Notes under the pieces: generated by a model | The model's input: only the letters and a program-made list of their open reading frames with translations | Database searches by the model: none | What the model was told of the DNA's origin: nothing | Part shown: piece by piece, positions 39,247 to 51,179 of the stretch | Layout: each line of letters begins with the position of its first letter | Position numbering within the stretch: the stretch's first letter is position 1 | Program-made: the position numbers and the translations under genes | Assembly: GCA_963573385.1 (NCBI GenBank) | Contig: CAUYLG010009262.1 | Span: forward strand, 1 to 64,000 | Length of the DNA stretch: 64,000 bases | From: Cacajao melanocephalus | Lineage: Eukaryota; Chordata; Mammalia; Primates; Pitheciidae | Reading direction: 5' to 3'

Positions 39247-39375
39247 CACTCTCTAAGCCACTCACTTGACTGTGTGACTTGGACAAGTGATCTAAACCTT
39301 ATAAGCCTCATTTGTTTGATCCGCACGGTGAAAATATTAATAGCTCTTTTGCTGAGCTGCAAGAGAATCGGAAGG
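39247..39375 (-). mobile_element. MIR SINE
   Basis: CACTTGACTGTGTGACTTGG then ACAAGTGATCTAAACCTTAT is reverse-complemented MIR. Confidence 0.75.
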
Positions 39376-39559
39376 GCTGGCCTGTTTAGTAAAGGAAGTA
39401 ATCTCATGGTGGCCGGCACTGGCTGGGGAGCCTCCAGGCCTGTGAGCCCAGAGTGGGTTTCTCTTGGCTTCTCAGAGCCCCCGGCTGCACCTGGCAGATC
39501 TCAGGGTGAGTTAGTGATGCAGGAGTCTGCATGGCCCTCCTCATCCCTGTATAAGTTAG
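39376..39559. other. No recognised feature
   Basis: Short GC-richer unique-looking segment. Confidence 0.3.
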
Positions 39560-39895
39560 GAGTTGAGTCCTCTGTCCAGCATGTCACTCCTCCTCATGGC
39601 CAATATCTCACCTCTCAGGTGTTACTCCAGATATTCTCCAGGGCCCTTGTCTAAGAAGCTCTCCTCTCCCGTTTTTCCCACATTTGCCCTGTTTTATCAT
39701 CACCCGATATAGCACCGGCTTGTTGATGTGTTTGCTCTGTCACGACTCTCTCTCCAAAGCAGAAGGTAAGCTTCAGAGAGAAGAAACACTATCTTGTCTT
39801 CTATTCCGCGTCGCTGTATTCTCAGAACCAAGCATAGGGGCTGGAGCATAATAGATGATCAGTTAACTGGAGTGAGAAGAATGAATGGAAATGTC
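39560..39895 (+). mobile_element. L2 LINE 3' end
   Basis: GTAAGCTTCAGAGAGAAGAA, CTGTATTCTCAGAACCAAGC and a CATAATAGATGATCAGTTAA segment match the L2 3' end. It lies about 250 bases from the CpG island. Confidence 0.7.
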
Positions 39896-39989
39896 TCCCT
39901 AACACAGTGCCAGGCACAGCACAAACACTTCAGAGATCCCTGTTATATGGAAACATGGGACCCCTGGGGCTAGGTTTCTCTTTTTAAGG

Positions 39990-40030
39990 AATTTTCCCCC
40001 ACCCCCCGCCACCCCACCACTCCCGCCTCC
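39990..40030 (+). promoter_or_regulatory. C-rich tract upstream of PID1 promoter
   Basis: Runs of CCCCC, CCCCCC and CCCC are separated by single bases (39,996-40,030), with CACCC-type SP/KLF motifs. The minus strand has four or more G-runs able to form a G-quadruplex. It lies about 150 bases upstream of the CpG island. A regulatory role is inference. Confidence 0.4.
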
Positions 40031-40201
40031 AAGCCCTTCCCTCCTCAGGCAGTCTGTCCCTTTTCCCAGACCCCAACCCAGTGGGGGCTTCCTGCAGGGC
40101 AGGGCCGGCTGTTCCAGCCTGCCCACTCACCCCTCATCAGGATTTAAGGGCTGCCGCGCTGCACCCCCACCCGCTGCGGCCCCCGGGCGCCCGCCCCGGG
40201 C

Positions 40202-40477
40202 ATGCTCAGAGCGCGCAGGTCCTGGAGGCGGCGGCGGGGGAGGAGGGAGCGGCCGCCGCTGCCGCCGCCGCCGCCGCCGCGCGCTCGCCGGGCCCGGGCG
40301 GAGCTGCGCAGTCCTCTCGCAGCTGCGCCAGGACAGGCGGCGCGCAGCCGTGCCCACAAGTTGCCGGCAGCGGAGCGCCGCGTCTCCTACTCCCGCTCGC
40401 AGCCCCCTGCGCCCACCCGGCGGCGGCTGTGGCCAGCGCCAGGACGCACATCCCGCGGACACCGACCCCAGATGTAA
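40202..40477 (+). other. Upstream ORF in PID1 leader ending in ATG-TAA
   Basis: ATG at 40,202 (G at -3, C at +4) opens a 91-codon frame rich in Arg and Pro. It reads the GCC tract as a proline run and stops at TAA 40,475-40,477. Its last sense codon is the ATG at 40,472, so ribosomes starting there would meet a start-stop pair. It terminates 80 bases before the PID1 ATG and is in a different frame. It acts as a uORF only if transcription starts upstream of 40,202; the ATG-TAA pair needs only a start upstream of 40,472. Composition is that of a CpG island, so no peptide function is inferred. Confidence 0.45.
40252..40280 (+). repeat. (GCC)n trinucleotide repeat in the PID1 leader
   Basis: GCC GCC GCT followed by six GCC units and a GC tail. 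The single GCT interrupts the tract. In the PID1 frame it reads as alanine and in the +1 frame as proline. It lies 278 bases before the ATG, so whether it is transcribed depends on the true start site. Confidence 0.9.
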
Positions 40478-40557
40478 AGCGGGACCGCGGCCCCTCGCCC
40501 CCAGGCACGATCGACAGTCTCGCCAGCGTCTCCTTTGCCAAACCCCAGGGCTGGAAG

Positions 40558-40587
40558 ATGTGGCAGCCAGCCACGGAGCGCCTGCAG
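40558..40587 (+). CDS. PID1: PID1 first coding exon (isoform starting MWQPATERLQ)
   Basis: The ATG opens ten codons, MWQPATERLQ, and ends exactly at CAG|GTAAGG, so the intron is in phase 0. I recognise this peptide as the N-terminus of one PID1 isoform. In the known protein the next exon begins HFQTMLKSK and leads into the PTB/PID domain; none of that is visible here. From family knowledge, PID1 is a small cytoplasmic phosphotyrosine-binding adaptor that binds the LRP1 tail and dampens insulin signalling and GLUT4 translocation; growth-inhibitory roles in brain tumours are also reported. The start has A at -3 and T at +4, an adequate context. No in-frame ATG lies upstream, although the frame stays open to at least 40,081. 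The exon sits at the 3' edge of a CpG island, as expected for a first exon. Another PID1 isoform has a different N-terminus that I did not find here. Identification is from memory of the peptide, without a search. Confidence 0.9.
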
Positions 40588-40593
40588 GTAAGG
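40588..40593 (+). other. PID1: Splice donor of PID1 exon 1
   Basis: CAG|GTAAGG matches the mammalian donor consensus almost perfectly and follows codon 10 of the PID1 frame. It starts intron 1, which runs beyond the end of the window. PID1 is known to span roughly a quarter of a megabase with few exons, which fits the lack of another recognisable exon in the next 23 kb. Confidence 0.88.
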
Positions 40594-43500
40594 GGCACCC
40601 GGGAGACCGGGGGCCAGCCTGGAGGAGGAGGTGCCTGGGCAGAGGAGTCTAGGTTTTGCTTCTGCCTACTTGAAGGGATTTGCCCAAAACCATCTTGTAA
40701 GACGCATCGATGGCAACATGATGCTGTCGGTTTAACCCAACGCCAGGAACCCGGCAGGGGCATGGGGGTGATGAAATTGACAAATGCTCGGATTCAGGCG
40801 TTACAACTTTTGGCTTCAAGGTGCTTGTGTGCGGGTTGGTTGGTACGTATGTAAGGTTGGACGTTCTGACCGGCAATTTAGATTGCATTCCACTGACACA
40901 ATGTATTGGTCTGGGGTTAGGATTTTTGAATCCAGATTTATTTTTTTTATTTTTTGGTCTCCAGGAAAGACAGAACAAGTGATATGTGAAAGCATCCATT
41001 TGCCAATGTAATTTGGAAACATCAAGCTTGGTTTGGCTTGGTCATGGTATGCTACTTATTTTATTTTTCCCTATTCATTGGTTCTCTCCCTTTATCTTCC
41101 TTAAAGCCAAGCTCCTTCAGATATTTAAGGATTAAAAGTAAGTTCAGCCAGGAATGTTTATGTCCTGGGTCATCCCATCAAAAGTTTTTACTGCTGTCTC
41201 CTGAAATGCCAGACTGCCTTGAATTGGATTTTGGAAGCTGGGGATTTGCGGGAGGCGATTGAAGAGAAAGAGGGACGCTTTCCCAGAAGAATTCTTTCAG
41301 TGACACTTTGGGTCTTGGGATTGCCCTGGCTGCAAGGTTTGAGGACTGCCTTTTGCTGGCAAATATTCTCAAGAGCCATGGCGGCTACTCTGCCAGATAA
41401 AATCCCCTGAATCCTGCAGTTAAACTTTTGGCAGGTATGGAGCCACATTGTTTCGTAGTAAACTTTAAAGAAGTGTTTAAGTGATAAAATACAGCACCAT
41501 TGGAAGCTGAGTGCCTCACAAGACTTAGGACAGTGAGGCCAGGCCCTGGCTGGCTTGGAGGTTTCTCAATGAACATTCAAAGCCCTAAGCATAGTTTCTC
41601 AGACACAGGGAGAGGCTAACCTTTGCCTAGGAGTCCTCAGGCGGAAGAATAACCTGCAGAGGCATTGCATTTAGCAGATACAGATGCCCCACACGTCCTT
41701 TCCAAATCTCCCTGGGCCATGATTTGTGAGCAGTGTGTTCACTTTATCAGAGCCTGAGACACCAGACCAGCTCCCCAGGGTCTCAAATAGAATAAACAAG
41801 AAAACCTGCATTTAGCCTTGCAGATGAGGAGGTGGATGACCAACCTCCTAATCCCCTCCTGGTCTTATTAAGAGAATATCAACATGGGGCTCTGAATGAC
41901 TGGCAGAAGGGGATGTAAATGTATTTTGGTAGTGGCACCAGATACCAGTGGCGCATTTGAAGTTCTCCTTCGGTTCAAGGCATAACTTCTATTCCAAAGG
42001 AGCAGAATGATTGAGGAGAGCTGGCAGATTTCCTATTTAAGTGCAGCTTTTGGAAGTCCTTAGAGAGATGTGATCAACGTTCCCTGAGGTGGCTTTTATG
42101 GCCTGATGATCTGTGCCTCGAAAGAGTTTGTAGATTTTTGACTATTTAAGTTCTTCTTACTGGCCTGTTTCACTTAGGGAATCCTGTGTGCTTTGGAGCA
42201 TGTGACCCTTGGCAGGCGGGCGCTCTGGCTTGCCTTCTCATAGGGATTGTTCCTTGCTAGAAATGTCTCCCCCTTCTTTTGTGAAATGTGCACATGTGCA
42301 TTTTGGCATGAGTCTTGTTTATTCCAGTTTTTATTTGCAATACTTTTTTTTTTTTTATTTCAAGGTATCCTGTTGAAAGAACCTGGTTTTAGGCTTTTGA
42401 AAGCTCAGATAAACAGGGCTTATCACTGATAAGACTGAGTCACTGTTGGAAGGTACTTACCAACAGGGGGCTCAACTACATGCTCCCAAATTTCAATGAG
42501 TCTCTTTTGAAAGTACATACATCTCCAGCTTTGGGATTAGAGAAGTGAGACAAATGCGGAATTTTTCTTTTTTTATATTCATGGCTTCTTCCCAAAGAGT
42601 TTTTGCTCGACTCTTTTTGAAAACACGTAATTTGTATGCTTTTACTTTTGCTTCTGAGAGAGCTGTTGAGGGTGAGGTGGTGAGTGAGCTGCTTATAATA
42701 TTTTATTTACATTCCTTGTGGTTATCTTTGTCACAATCTCTTTGCTGTCAGAGTTTTTTTTTTTTCTTTTTCTTTCACCATGATATAGAAACATGCCTGT
42801 CCGATTCCTCAGTGAGAGGCCACTTTGCCACTTCCAGGCTCTGTGGCCACAGAGATAGCAGTGGATATTGTGCTGGATAGGAAACAAGTGAATGAACCCT
42901 GTTCTTTAATGATGTCTGAGCCCCGTGTGCCTTTCACAAATCTTTTTAAACCTTCTCGTTCAACCTCATTAATTTTTTTCTCATTAATCTTTAATACAAA
43001 CATTCTAATTTAGATGAGCCAGAGTGAAGAAAATTCTTCAAGGAAACATTCCTGGAACTTCCTAATAGGACTAAGGAGTCAATTTACTGTATCAATACCT
43101 AGAATCAAAAGAGGGGATTCTTTCATGCTGATATAGTTCATATTCGATGAGGCTGATTTGAGAGATCTGTGTCCCAGGGGAATGTGGTAGAACTTTACAT
43201 AGACCAGTCACACTCTAAATAGTGGACCTTTGAGAGTAGCAGCTGGCTCCGTTGCTCAAGAAATGGCATCTTTGATCAGGTTTGGTTATCATTATCATTA
43301 CCCATTTCTGTGTTCCCCCAAAATGATGCAGATATTTTCTGATTTGAGGTTTAGCTGTTTGACCCAAATCCAGCACAGGCAAAGGGACCTATTGCCCTGA
43401 GCAGAGCTGCGCTGGGTAATTTCTCATTCAGTCTCACAAACCGAGGCAAGTTCATCTGCTCCCTTGAATGTTAAAACTGTTGCATCCCACTCGAGCCCTC

Positions 43501-43780
43501 ACTGGGAGCTTCTGCCATTAAAAATATAATAGGATCAAAAGGGATGTGAAGATTTAATTTACCACCCTAACTTTTTAGTGAATAAATATGAATTCTTCTC
43601 TTTTTACCTTCTTGTCTGCAAGCAGACTTTTTTTTTTTCCTTAGAGGGACTGATGAGAGTTATAAATTTTTAAAAAGGTGGACTTGAAACAGACTCCTTT
43701 CAGAAAAGTAAAGGAGACTTTTCAAAACCATAAACCTAACTATTATTTTTTTTTTTGAAATAGAGATGAGATTACCTCTG
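40594..43780 (+). other. PID1: PID1 intron 1, unique 5' part
   Basis: About 3.2 kb with no interspersed repeat that I recognise, apart from short T-runs at about 42,340 and 42,755. Low repeat density next to a CpG-island promoter is typical of intronic regulatory DNA. No second exon was recognised. Confidence 0.5.
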
Positions 43781-43864
43781 GCCTTGAAATTTTAAAATTT
43801 GTATGGGTTTCTAGATTGCCTTGCCTTGAAATTTTAAAATTTGTATGGGTTTCTAGATTGCCTT
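43781..43864. repeat. Perfect 42-bp tandem duplication
   Basis: Two adjacent identical 42-base units, 43,781-43,822 and 43,823-43,864, each beginning GCCTTGAAATTTTAAAATTT and ending TTGCCTT. I see no difference between them, so the duplication is young. Confidence 0.95.
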
Positions 43865-44072
43865 AATTACTGTGTGGGGTGGATCCCTTAGAAGTAGCAA
43901 ACCCATCCATGAAAAAGTGTGTCCCATTCATAGGAACAAATATTTTCTCAGAGCAGATGTCTTCAGTGAGCTACCAGATGCATTTTCTGGAGGCCTGCAT
44001 AGGAGGAGAAAGATGAATCAAGACTGAAGTTAGAAACAAAGGAGGTCAACACATTCTTAAAGGTCTCTGGTG

Positions 44073-45109
<1,037 letters not shown>

Positions 45110-45325
45110 GGCACTGTGTGTGGCACTGTGCTGAGGAGCTTTATTTTAATTATCTGGCTCATTTACATCCTGTAACCACTTTTATCCCCATTTTATAGAG
45201 AAACTGAAGGCCAGAGAGTTGAAATGATTTGGCCAGGGTTGAGCAGCTAGAAATGAACTGAGCTGGAGTTTGAACCAGACAGTTTGGCTCCAATCCTTAC
45301 TTCTTAAGCACTTCACCATAGTGCA
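45110..45325 (+). mobile_element. MIR SINE
   Basis: TGTGTGGCACTGTGCTGAGG, CCCCATTTTATAGAGAAACT and GAGTTTGAACCAGACAGTTT match MIR nearly end to end. Confidence 0.85.
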
Positions 45326-46844
45326 GGAGGACAAGACAGGCACAGTGCTATATACACGTTGGTGCTATTGTTATTAATAAATACAGTTAGAGCAACGACT
45401 GTCTTGTGGGCTCAGAGAGGCCACTGTCCTATTTCTTGTTGAAGCAGTGTATTGACCAAAGGCTACCCTGTTTTAGGTGGCCCAAATCTTTGGTGGCAAA
45501 TAAGCTGCTGTTTCTTATTGAAGTTAAAACTCACAAGGGCCACTGAAGAGCTTTTTAACTGAAGCACGTGGCATTTATCCGAACTAGAGACCTTGAAAGC
45601 TGGTGATTAGGTTGGATCACGTACACATTCATTCCAAGTTTAGATTCGAAAAATGGGGAGAAGGAGGGAGGAGGTTGGAGATTTTCAGAGCAGTTGCTTA
45701 TAAAAAAGCAATAGCTTTTATTACAGAGGCACAGGTTTCTCACTGAATCCATTTTAGATTTTGTTGTTCTTTTCCTCAGTTGTAGTTGAGTAAGCACAAA
45801 ACATGAGGCCTTATTGTTCATAAAGAAAACTTGGAGTCATCATTAATCTGAGGCCTTAGTCTCCTTCAGAAGTAAAATGCTATCTTACATCATTGAGTCT
45901 TCCTCCAAGTTTGTCAGCAAATCTCTACCAAGTGATTTGCCAAATCCTAGCCTGGGAAAAAAACCTCTGTGCCCGTTGGTTAACCGTGGCCCGATGGCTG
46001 TTTGATGTTGACTGTACTGAGTTATCTTGGAGTGTTAGGCAACTTTTGCATTTTGTTTGATGTTCTAGATAAGGTCCCTCCCATACCCCTTGCACTGACC
46101 CCGTTGCATCATGAAAATTAGCCCTGGAGGAGACTCTGGGAGAATCAGCCTCACAGTTTCAAGGGTGCTAGAGATCAGGCCGCCTTCCACAAAGTATTTT
46201 ATTCTGTGAATAGCAGCAGTTCAAGCACTTGTTAGTGGTCAGCAAATAAAACGAGTCCAGAAATACTCAATGACTGCAGTGTGCTTCTTTCAGCCCCATG
46301 GACACAGATTTAAACAGAGGCTTTATATAAGCAGAGCAAGAAGAAATAGTTGAGGTGTTTGTCCAAGGACCTCCTTAAAGTCTAGTGGAATTAGTCTACT
46401 ATCATTTTTGTGTTTACTTAAAAAAAAGTTGTGATCCCAGTTTAGCTGCTAATCAGTGATAAAGCATTAGTGTATTCTCCAGGTCCAACCCTTGAGGCCA
46501 AGGACTGCGAAAGGAAGGTGTCAGAGAAAAGACACAGACTTGTTTTGTGACTTTGGCATATTTCAAGGTTCTGGCATCTCGACGTGCTCTTCCACTTATT
46601 GCTGATGCCACGTGGATCTATCATCTTGCCTAGTTCTTCTTTCCCATGCCTGACAGCCAAGGATTCCCTCTTATGTTTAAACTGAGTTCTTACTGTGATA
46701 AGGGAACCTCCAGTAATGGCCTTATTAGCCAGATTGTTTCCTGAATCAGAAAACATTTGGGCAAAAAAATAATTTAAAAAAGCCTATCTGTCTCTTTATA
46801 AGTAATTTTGACTTGATTGCTTACTAGCAATGTTTCAGTTTAGT
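45326..46844. other. Intronic, no recognised feature
   Basis: About 1.5 kb of unique-looking sequence. The 104-codon minus frame at 46,442-46,756 has no domain. Confidence 0.4.
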
Positions 46845-46945
46845 TTTGTAACTTCTCTGAGCTTTGCTTTCCCTATCTGTAAAATAGAGAGATGTGCTTT
46901 GCCGGGATTTTGGTATATAGTGTTGAGTAGGTGCTCAATAAACAG
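46845..46945 (-). mobile_element. MIR SINE fragment
   Basis: TTCTCTGAGCTTTGCTTTCC, CTATCTGTAAAATAGAGAGA and AGTAGGTGCTCAATAAAC match reverse-complemented MIR. Confidence 0.75.
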
Positions 46946-47964
46946 AACCATGTCTTAATGCTGTTAGGGTTGATCAGTGTAGGAACAAATTTTGAGTTTA
47001 GATCTGAGCTTCTGTCTTCCCTTCTGTCCACCTTTCTTGTGTATCTACTAAGTCCCAAGCACTATGCTGAGTGTGGGTGAGGGTAAGAATAAGGACATAG
47101 TTGTAAACTTAGAAGACTCACAATCTTGTCTCTTATTGTTCAAAGTTGGGCTTAATATGTATTTCCTAGTGTGATTGTAACTTTCAGAGTTTCTGTTCAT
47201 ATGAAGAAGATCCCTGCCTAACTTGGCTTTATAAGCTAGAACCAGTATGTTAATGGACTGCTCACTGTCCACTTGTCTCTATCTCCTCACTTGGAGAAAT
47301 TCCTTTTATTCTTGATGTATGGGAAAGCGTGATCCATGGAATGCAATTGCCTTTACAGTTGTTGGGGAAGATGATGGAGGTTCACATATGATAGTGGGTG
47401 TTCAGGTATGGGTGGGCTGGGCTGGGGTGTGGGGCCACAGGGTTGATCACTTGGGTCCCTGTTTTAGAGAGACCTGGGAGTGACGATCCTGAAAACGGTC
47501 TGAGTTGACATACCTCTTATATCTCCTTTAGTTTCTGCAAGGCGGGGGTCTCCAGGTCAGGATGTAGTGTTAGTTTTTTCATGTTATAAATGTAGTAAGA
47601 GAAATCATGCTGAGGTTGACTGTTAGAAAATCTTTTGTATACTATCGAGTTGAGAGTCCACTGCTCCAAAATAAATTTTAGATAAGTGAAGTCATTCTAA
47701 AAGCCATCAAATGCATGTTTGCTCCCAACTCTCCACAGCTGGAAGGTAGGTAGTATGGCAAGTATTCTCAAACAGGAGACAGAGAAGGATTGCTGTGGTC
47801 AGAGTCCCAGAGCAACATTTCCTTCCACTCCAGCACTGCTGCTACTGGACTCTCATTTAATCAGGGTTTTATTGGTGATTTTTGCTTTTCCAGAATGTTC
47901 ATTTCCAAGTATGGAGAAAATCAAGAAATACTAGCTGCCATTCATTGCAGGCTTTCCAGTAGCA
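46946..47964. other. Intronic, no recognised feature
   Basis: Unique-looking. A GGGTGGGCTGGGCTGGGGTG run lies near 47,410-47,430. Confidence 0.35.
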
Positions 47965-48115
47965 GTATCAGTAATAATGACAACAGAAGCCAACTTTTTC
48001 TTCGCATTTACTGTATTCCCAGTGCTTATCTGTCCTTCCAATAGCCTTTGGCAGTAGAGCTAGGGGTCACAGCCAGCAGACTGGTTATGGAGTATGCACT
48101 CCTAAGCACTGCGCC
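47965..48115 (+). mobile_element. MIR SINE, degraded
   Basis: A GTATTCCCAGTGCTTATCTG / CCTTCCAATAGCC layout followed by GGTCACAGCCAGCAGACTGG resembles MIR weakly. Confidence 0.45.
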
Positions 48116-48835
48116 TCTTGTGTCATGGAGCAGACATTTTGTTTTATATGGAAAGCATATTTAATCCTTGAGAAAATTCTAAGGGACAGAGATTTTGTTG
48201 TCTCACTTTTCTGGATGACATAACAGTTGTCCAGAGACAACAGAGAGCTATTGCTTGAGTTCATTAGCTACACATCTTCTGTCTCATCTTATTCTCTGCT
48301 GATGAAGCCCCAGCTTGATCAGGCAGCAGATAGTCATGCCTTGGCCTGAGGGTGAGTATTCTAGCCCAGCCAGGATAATAATCCCATACTGGTCCAAGGT
48401 TTGTCAGAGACCAGTTTTTAACCACTGGGATATGAGAGGATATCTGCTAAGGATCTTTATCTTCATGAATAACAAATGAAGCTTTTTGGGGAAATAGCCT
48501 TTTCTCCCTTTTCTGTCTTCATGCTGTCCTGAGGATAGATGTGATGTCTAGCATTGCAGCAGCCATATTGTGATTCTGCAGCAATGAATGGTAAGCCTTA
48601 AAATTGGTCTGCTAAGAAGGCTGCATGATAAGATGGAAGGACTGGGATCACTGAGCTGCACCTGAACCTACCTCCTAACCAAAAGTTATATGAGAAAAAT
48701 GTGACGCTCTTTTACTTATTTATGCCCATATGTGAACTGGGACTTCGGTTACTTATATTTTGGACATTCTTAACTGACACAGTTACTAAGGGACCAAAAT
48801 TCAGATTCAAACCCAATCCTCCATATGTGACTCAT
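48116..48835. other. Intronic, no recognised feature
   Basis: Unique-looking sequence. Confidence 0.35.
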
Positions 48836-49289
48836 TGTTGAAGGTTGAATTGTGTTTCCCCAAAAGATGCATTGAAGTCTTAACCCCCGGTGCCTGTGAA
48901 TGTGAATGTAGCTTTAGTTGGAAATAAGGTTTGTGCAGATGTAAGCAAGTTAAGATGAGGTATACTGAATTAGGATGAACCCTAGAGCCTGGGACTGGTG
49001 TCCTTATAAGGAGAGATTTGAAGACACAGAGGAGGCACAGAGAAGGCTATTGTGAAGATCAAGACAGAAAATGGAGTTAGGCACCTTAAGTCAGGGAACG
49101 CCAAGAATTGCTGGCAACCACCCGATATTAGAAGAGTTGAGGTCGTGTTCTTCCCTAGAGCCTTTGGCTCTGCCAACATCTTGATTTTGGACTTCCAGCC
49201 TGGCAAATGGTGAGGGAATAAATTTCTGTTGTTTTAAGGGATGCAGTTTGTTGTTATTTATTACCCCAAGCCCTAGGTAGCTAATACAC
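48836..49289 (+). mobile_element. MaLR-type (MLT1-like) LTR
   Basis: TTGAAGGTTGAATTGTGTTT, TCTTAACCCCCGGTGCCTGT, TGGTGTCCTTATAAGGAGAG and TAAATTTCTGTTGTTTTAAG are the LTR landmarks in order. It ends GGTAGCTAATACA. Confidence 0.88.
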
Positions 49290-50581
49290 CACTGAAACCA
49301 TATAACCTCTTGGCTATGTTTGGTCACTCTACTTCTGTGGTGTAGGTATCCCCAACTTTCATGTACTGGGACAAAATACATTTGTCTATACAGAATGCTT
49401 TTTTTAGTACCGAGTGTGAGTTCATCTGCTGTGGATTGAAAAAAAAAAAAAAAAAAAGAAAACAGCAAACAACTAAGCTATTGCTTCTTTCTCCTTTATC
49501 TCCTTCTGGTCGACAGCATCCTAGGAAAAGGTGGCAAACCTTGAGTATAACATGAGCTGTGTTGCTCAGGGAAGGTCCTCTGGAAAATATGGTACATGAG
49601 CTTCCGGCTTGAAGATAGTTCACTTTGGTGATGAAACTTATAGGCTAGAATGTGAAACACAGTCACTTTAAGGTAGACCTCAGTGAAACTTTCCAGACAG
49701 GCTGAGAGCAAAGGAAGACTAGTATTTAGGATTTTATTCTCAAAACAAACCAGGTTGTCAGAGTCCCTGTAGGATCTCTGGGTAGCAGTTTCTGTGATCT
49801 GCCTCTTCCTGACTAGGAAAACCTGTAGGCTGATGAAGGAATGTGTTTCAAATCGACCCCCAGGTCAGCCTCATGGTATGTCAGGTTGATTAATTTGTAC
49901 CTGGTTTTGGTGTTTTGTTTTGTTTTTTTTTTTTGCTTGGAAACTGTATAAATTATTTTAGTGAAGAACCTATTCTTGTTCTTGAACTCACTTTGAAGAC
50001 AAAAAAAAAAAATGTCATCCGTGTCATAATACTTGTTTTCTTGGGCAAGCTTGTGTTTTTTGGTATAGCCAGGAAGGTGCAAATGTTTCCAGTCCTTCTG
50101 AGACGAAGGCAGGGAATCTGTCCGAGTGCAGAACTGCTCTGCCAGTGTCTCTTTCTTAGAATGAAGAATCATTGTGGTCTTAAAATGCTATTTTGCTTTT
50201 CATTCTCTTCTCCAGAAGGAGTATCCCCCGTGTGCATGGGAGCAGGAGGGGAATGGAGAGTTACCAGGGGAAAGGAGCTGCATAATTGTTAGATCCATCT
50301 TAATCCTTTCATGACAAACCTTTCCTCAGAGCTGCCATATAATTGTGAGTCTGAGGATAAACTCACAGATTCACCCACTGCATGCTTCGATGCTTTTACA
50401 TCAGGAATGGGCCTACTTTTTCTCAGGTGAGAGTAAAGTCCTGCTATATAAGCCACCTATAATGTGGGCAGTGGCAACTGCTGTTTCTAAGTTTTCTGAG
50501 GTTGTTTCCTAGGAGCTGAACAGGGCCTTGTCCTGGTGGTAGCTATTTTGCTTTTGGACATAAATTCTTGGTAGCTTAATG
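49290..50581. other. Intronic; poly-A run, otherwise nothing recognised
   Basis: A 19-base A run at 49,439-49,457, a T run at about 49,923-49,934 and an A run at about 50,000. No attached SINE or LINE body was seen. Confidence 0.4.
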
Positions 50582-51027
50582 TATCTGTTCCTTGAGCTAC
50601 AACAGCAAAGTATCACAAACTGGGTGGTATTGGTACTGTGGGTTGTCCCACAGTTCTGGAGGCTGACAGTCTGAAATCAAAATGCTGGCAGGGTTAATTT
50701 GTCCTGAGGGCTGTGAAGGAGACATAGCTCCCGACTTTCTCCTAGCTGCTGGTGGTTTACTGGCAACCTTTGGCATTCCTTGGTTTGTGGCAGCATGACT
50801 CCAGTATTCACGTGGTGTTCTTCCTGCATGCATGTCTCTATGTCCAAATTTCCCCAGTTTTTAAGGAAACCAGTCATACTGGGTTGGTGGCCCAGCCCTC
50901 CTTACTGACCTCATCTTAACTAATTACATGTACAATGACCCTATTTCTAAATAAGGTCACATTCTGAGGTACTAGGGGTTAGAATTTCAACATGTACATT
51001 GTCAGGGGATACAGTTTAATCTATAAT
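50582..51027 (-). mobile_element. MaLR-type (MLT1-like) LTR
   Basis: CCCACAGTTCTGGAGGCTGA, AATAAGGTCACATTCTGAGG and TTAGAATTTCAACATGTACA are the reverse-complemented LTR. Confidence 0.88.
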
Positions 51028-51087
51028 AGTGTAGAATTTTCTTTTAGGTACGTATCACACACCAAGATATTTATCCTTACTTGACCA

Positions 51088-51115
51088 GCCACCAAAATAA
51101 ATAAATAAATAAATT
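51088..51115. repeat. (AAAT)n microsatellite
   Basis: AAAATAAATAAATAAATAAA followed by TTAAATTAAT. Confidence 0.85.
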
Positions 51116-51179
51116 AAATTAATAACGAAATGGCAATCAGAATTTACTCTACATCTGCTCCATGTCACGTCTACTACTT

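Larger units (their letters stand above)
40150..40620 (+). promoter_or_regulatory. PID1: CpG-island promoter and 5' leader of PID1
   Basis: This is the only CpG-dense, GC-rich segment in the window. It is packed with CGG/GCC runs and ends at the first coding exon. It has no convincing TATA box; ATTTAAGG at about 40,142 is a weak candidate. GC boxes of SP/KLF type (GGCGGCGGCGGGGG, about 40,227-40,240) and an NRF1-like CTGCGCA at 40,304 are visible. These features fit a dispersed-start housekeeping-type promoter, so the transcription start cannot be fixed from sequence; somewhere in 40,170-40,450 is plausible. The long minus-strand open frames here are by-products of GC composition. Confidence 0.85.

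Noticed and set aside
40206..40763. 185-codon minus-strand frame across the CpG island
   Set aside because: Stops are rare in GC-rich DNA. It reads mostly Ala/Pro/Arg and mirrors the PID1 exon on the other strand.
40588..40854. Continuation of the PID1 frame past MWQPATERLQ
   Set aside because: A consensus donor sits exactly at 40,588, and the known protein continues with a different sequence from exon 2.
49439..49457. A run as evidence of a processed pseudogene
   Set aside because: No gene-like sequence precedes it and no target-site duplication was seen.
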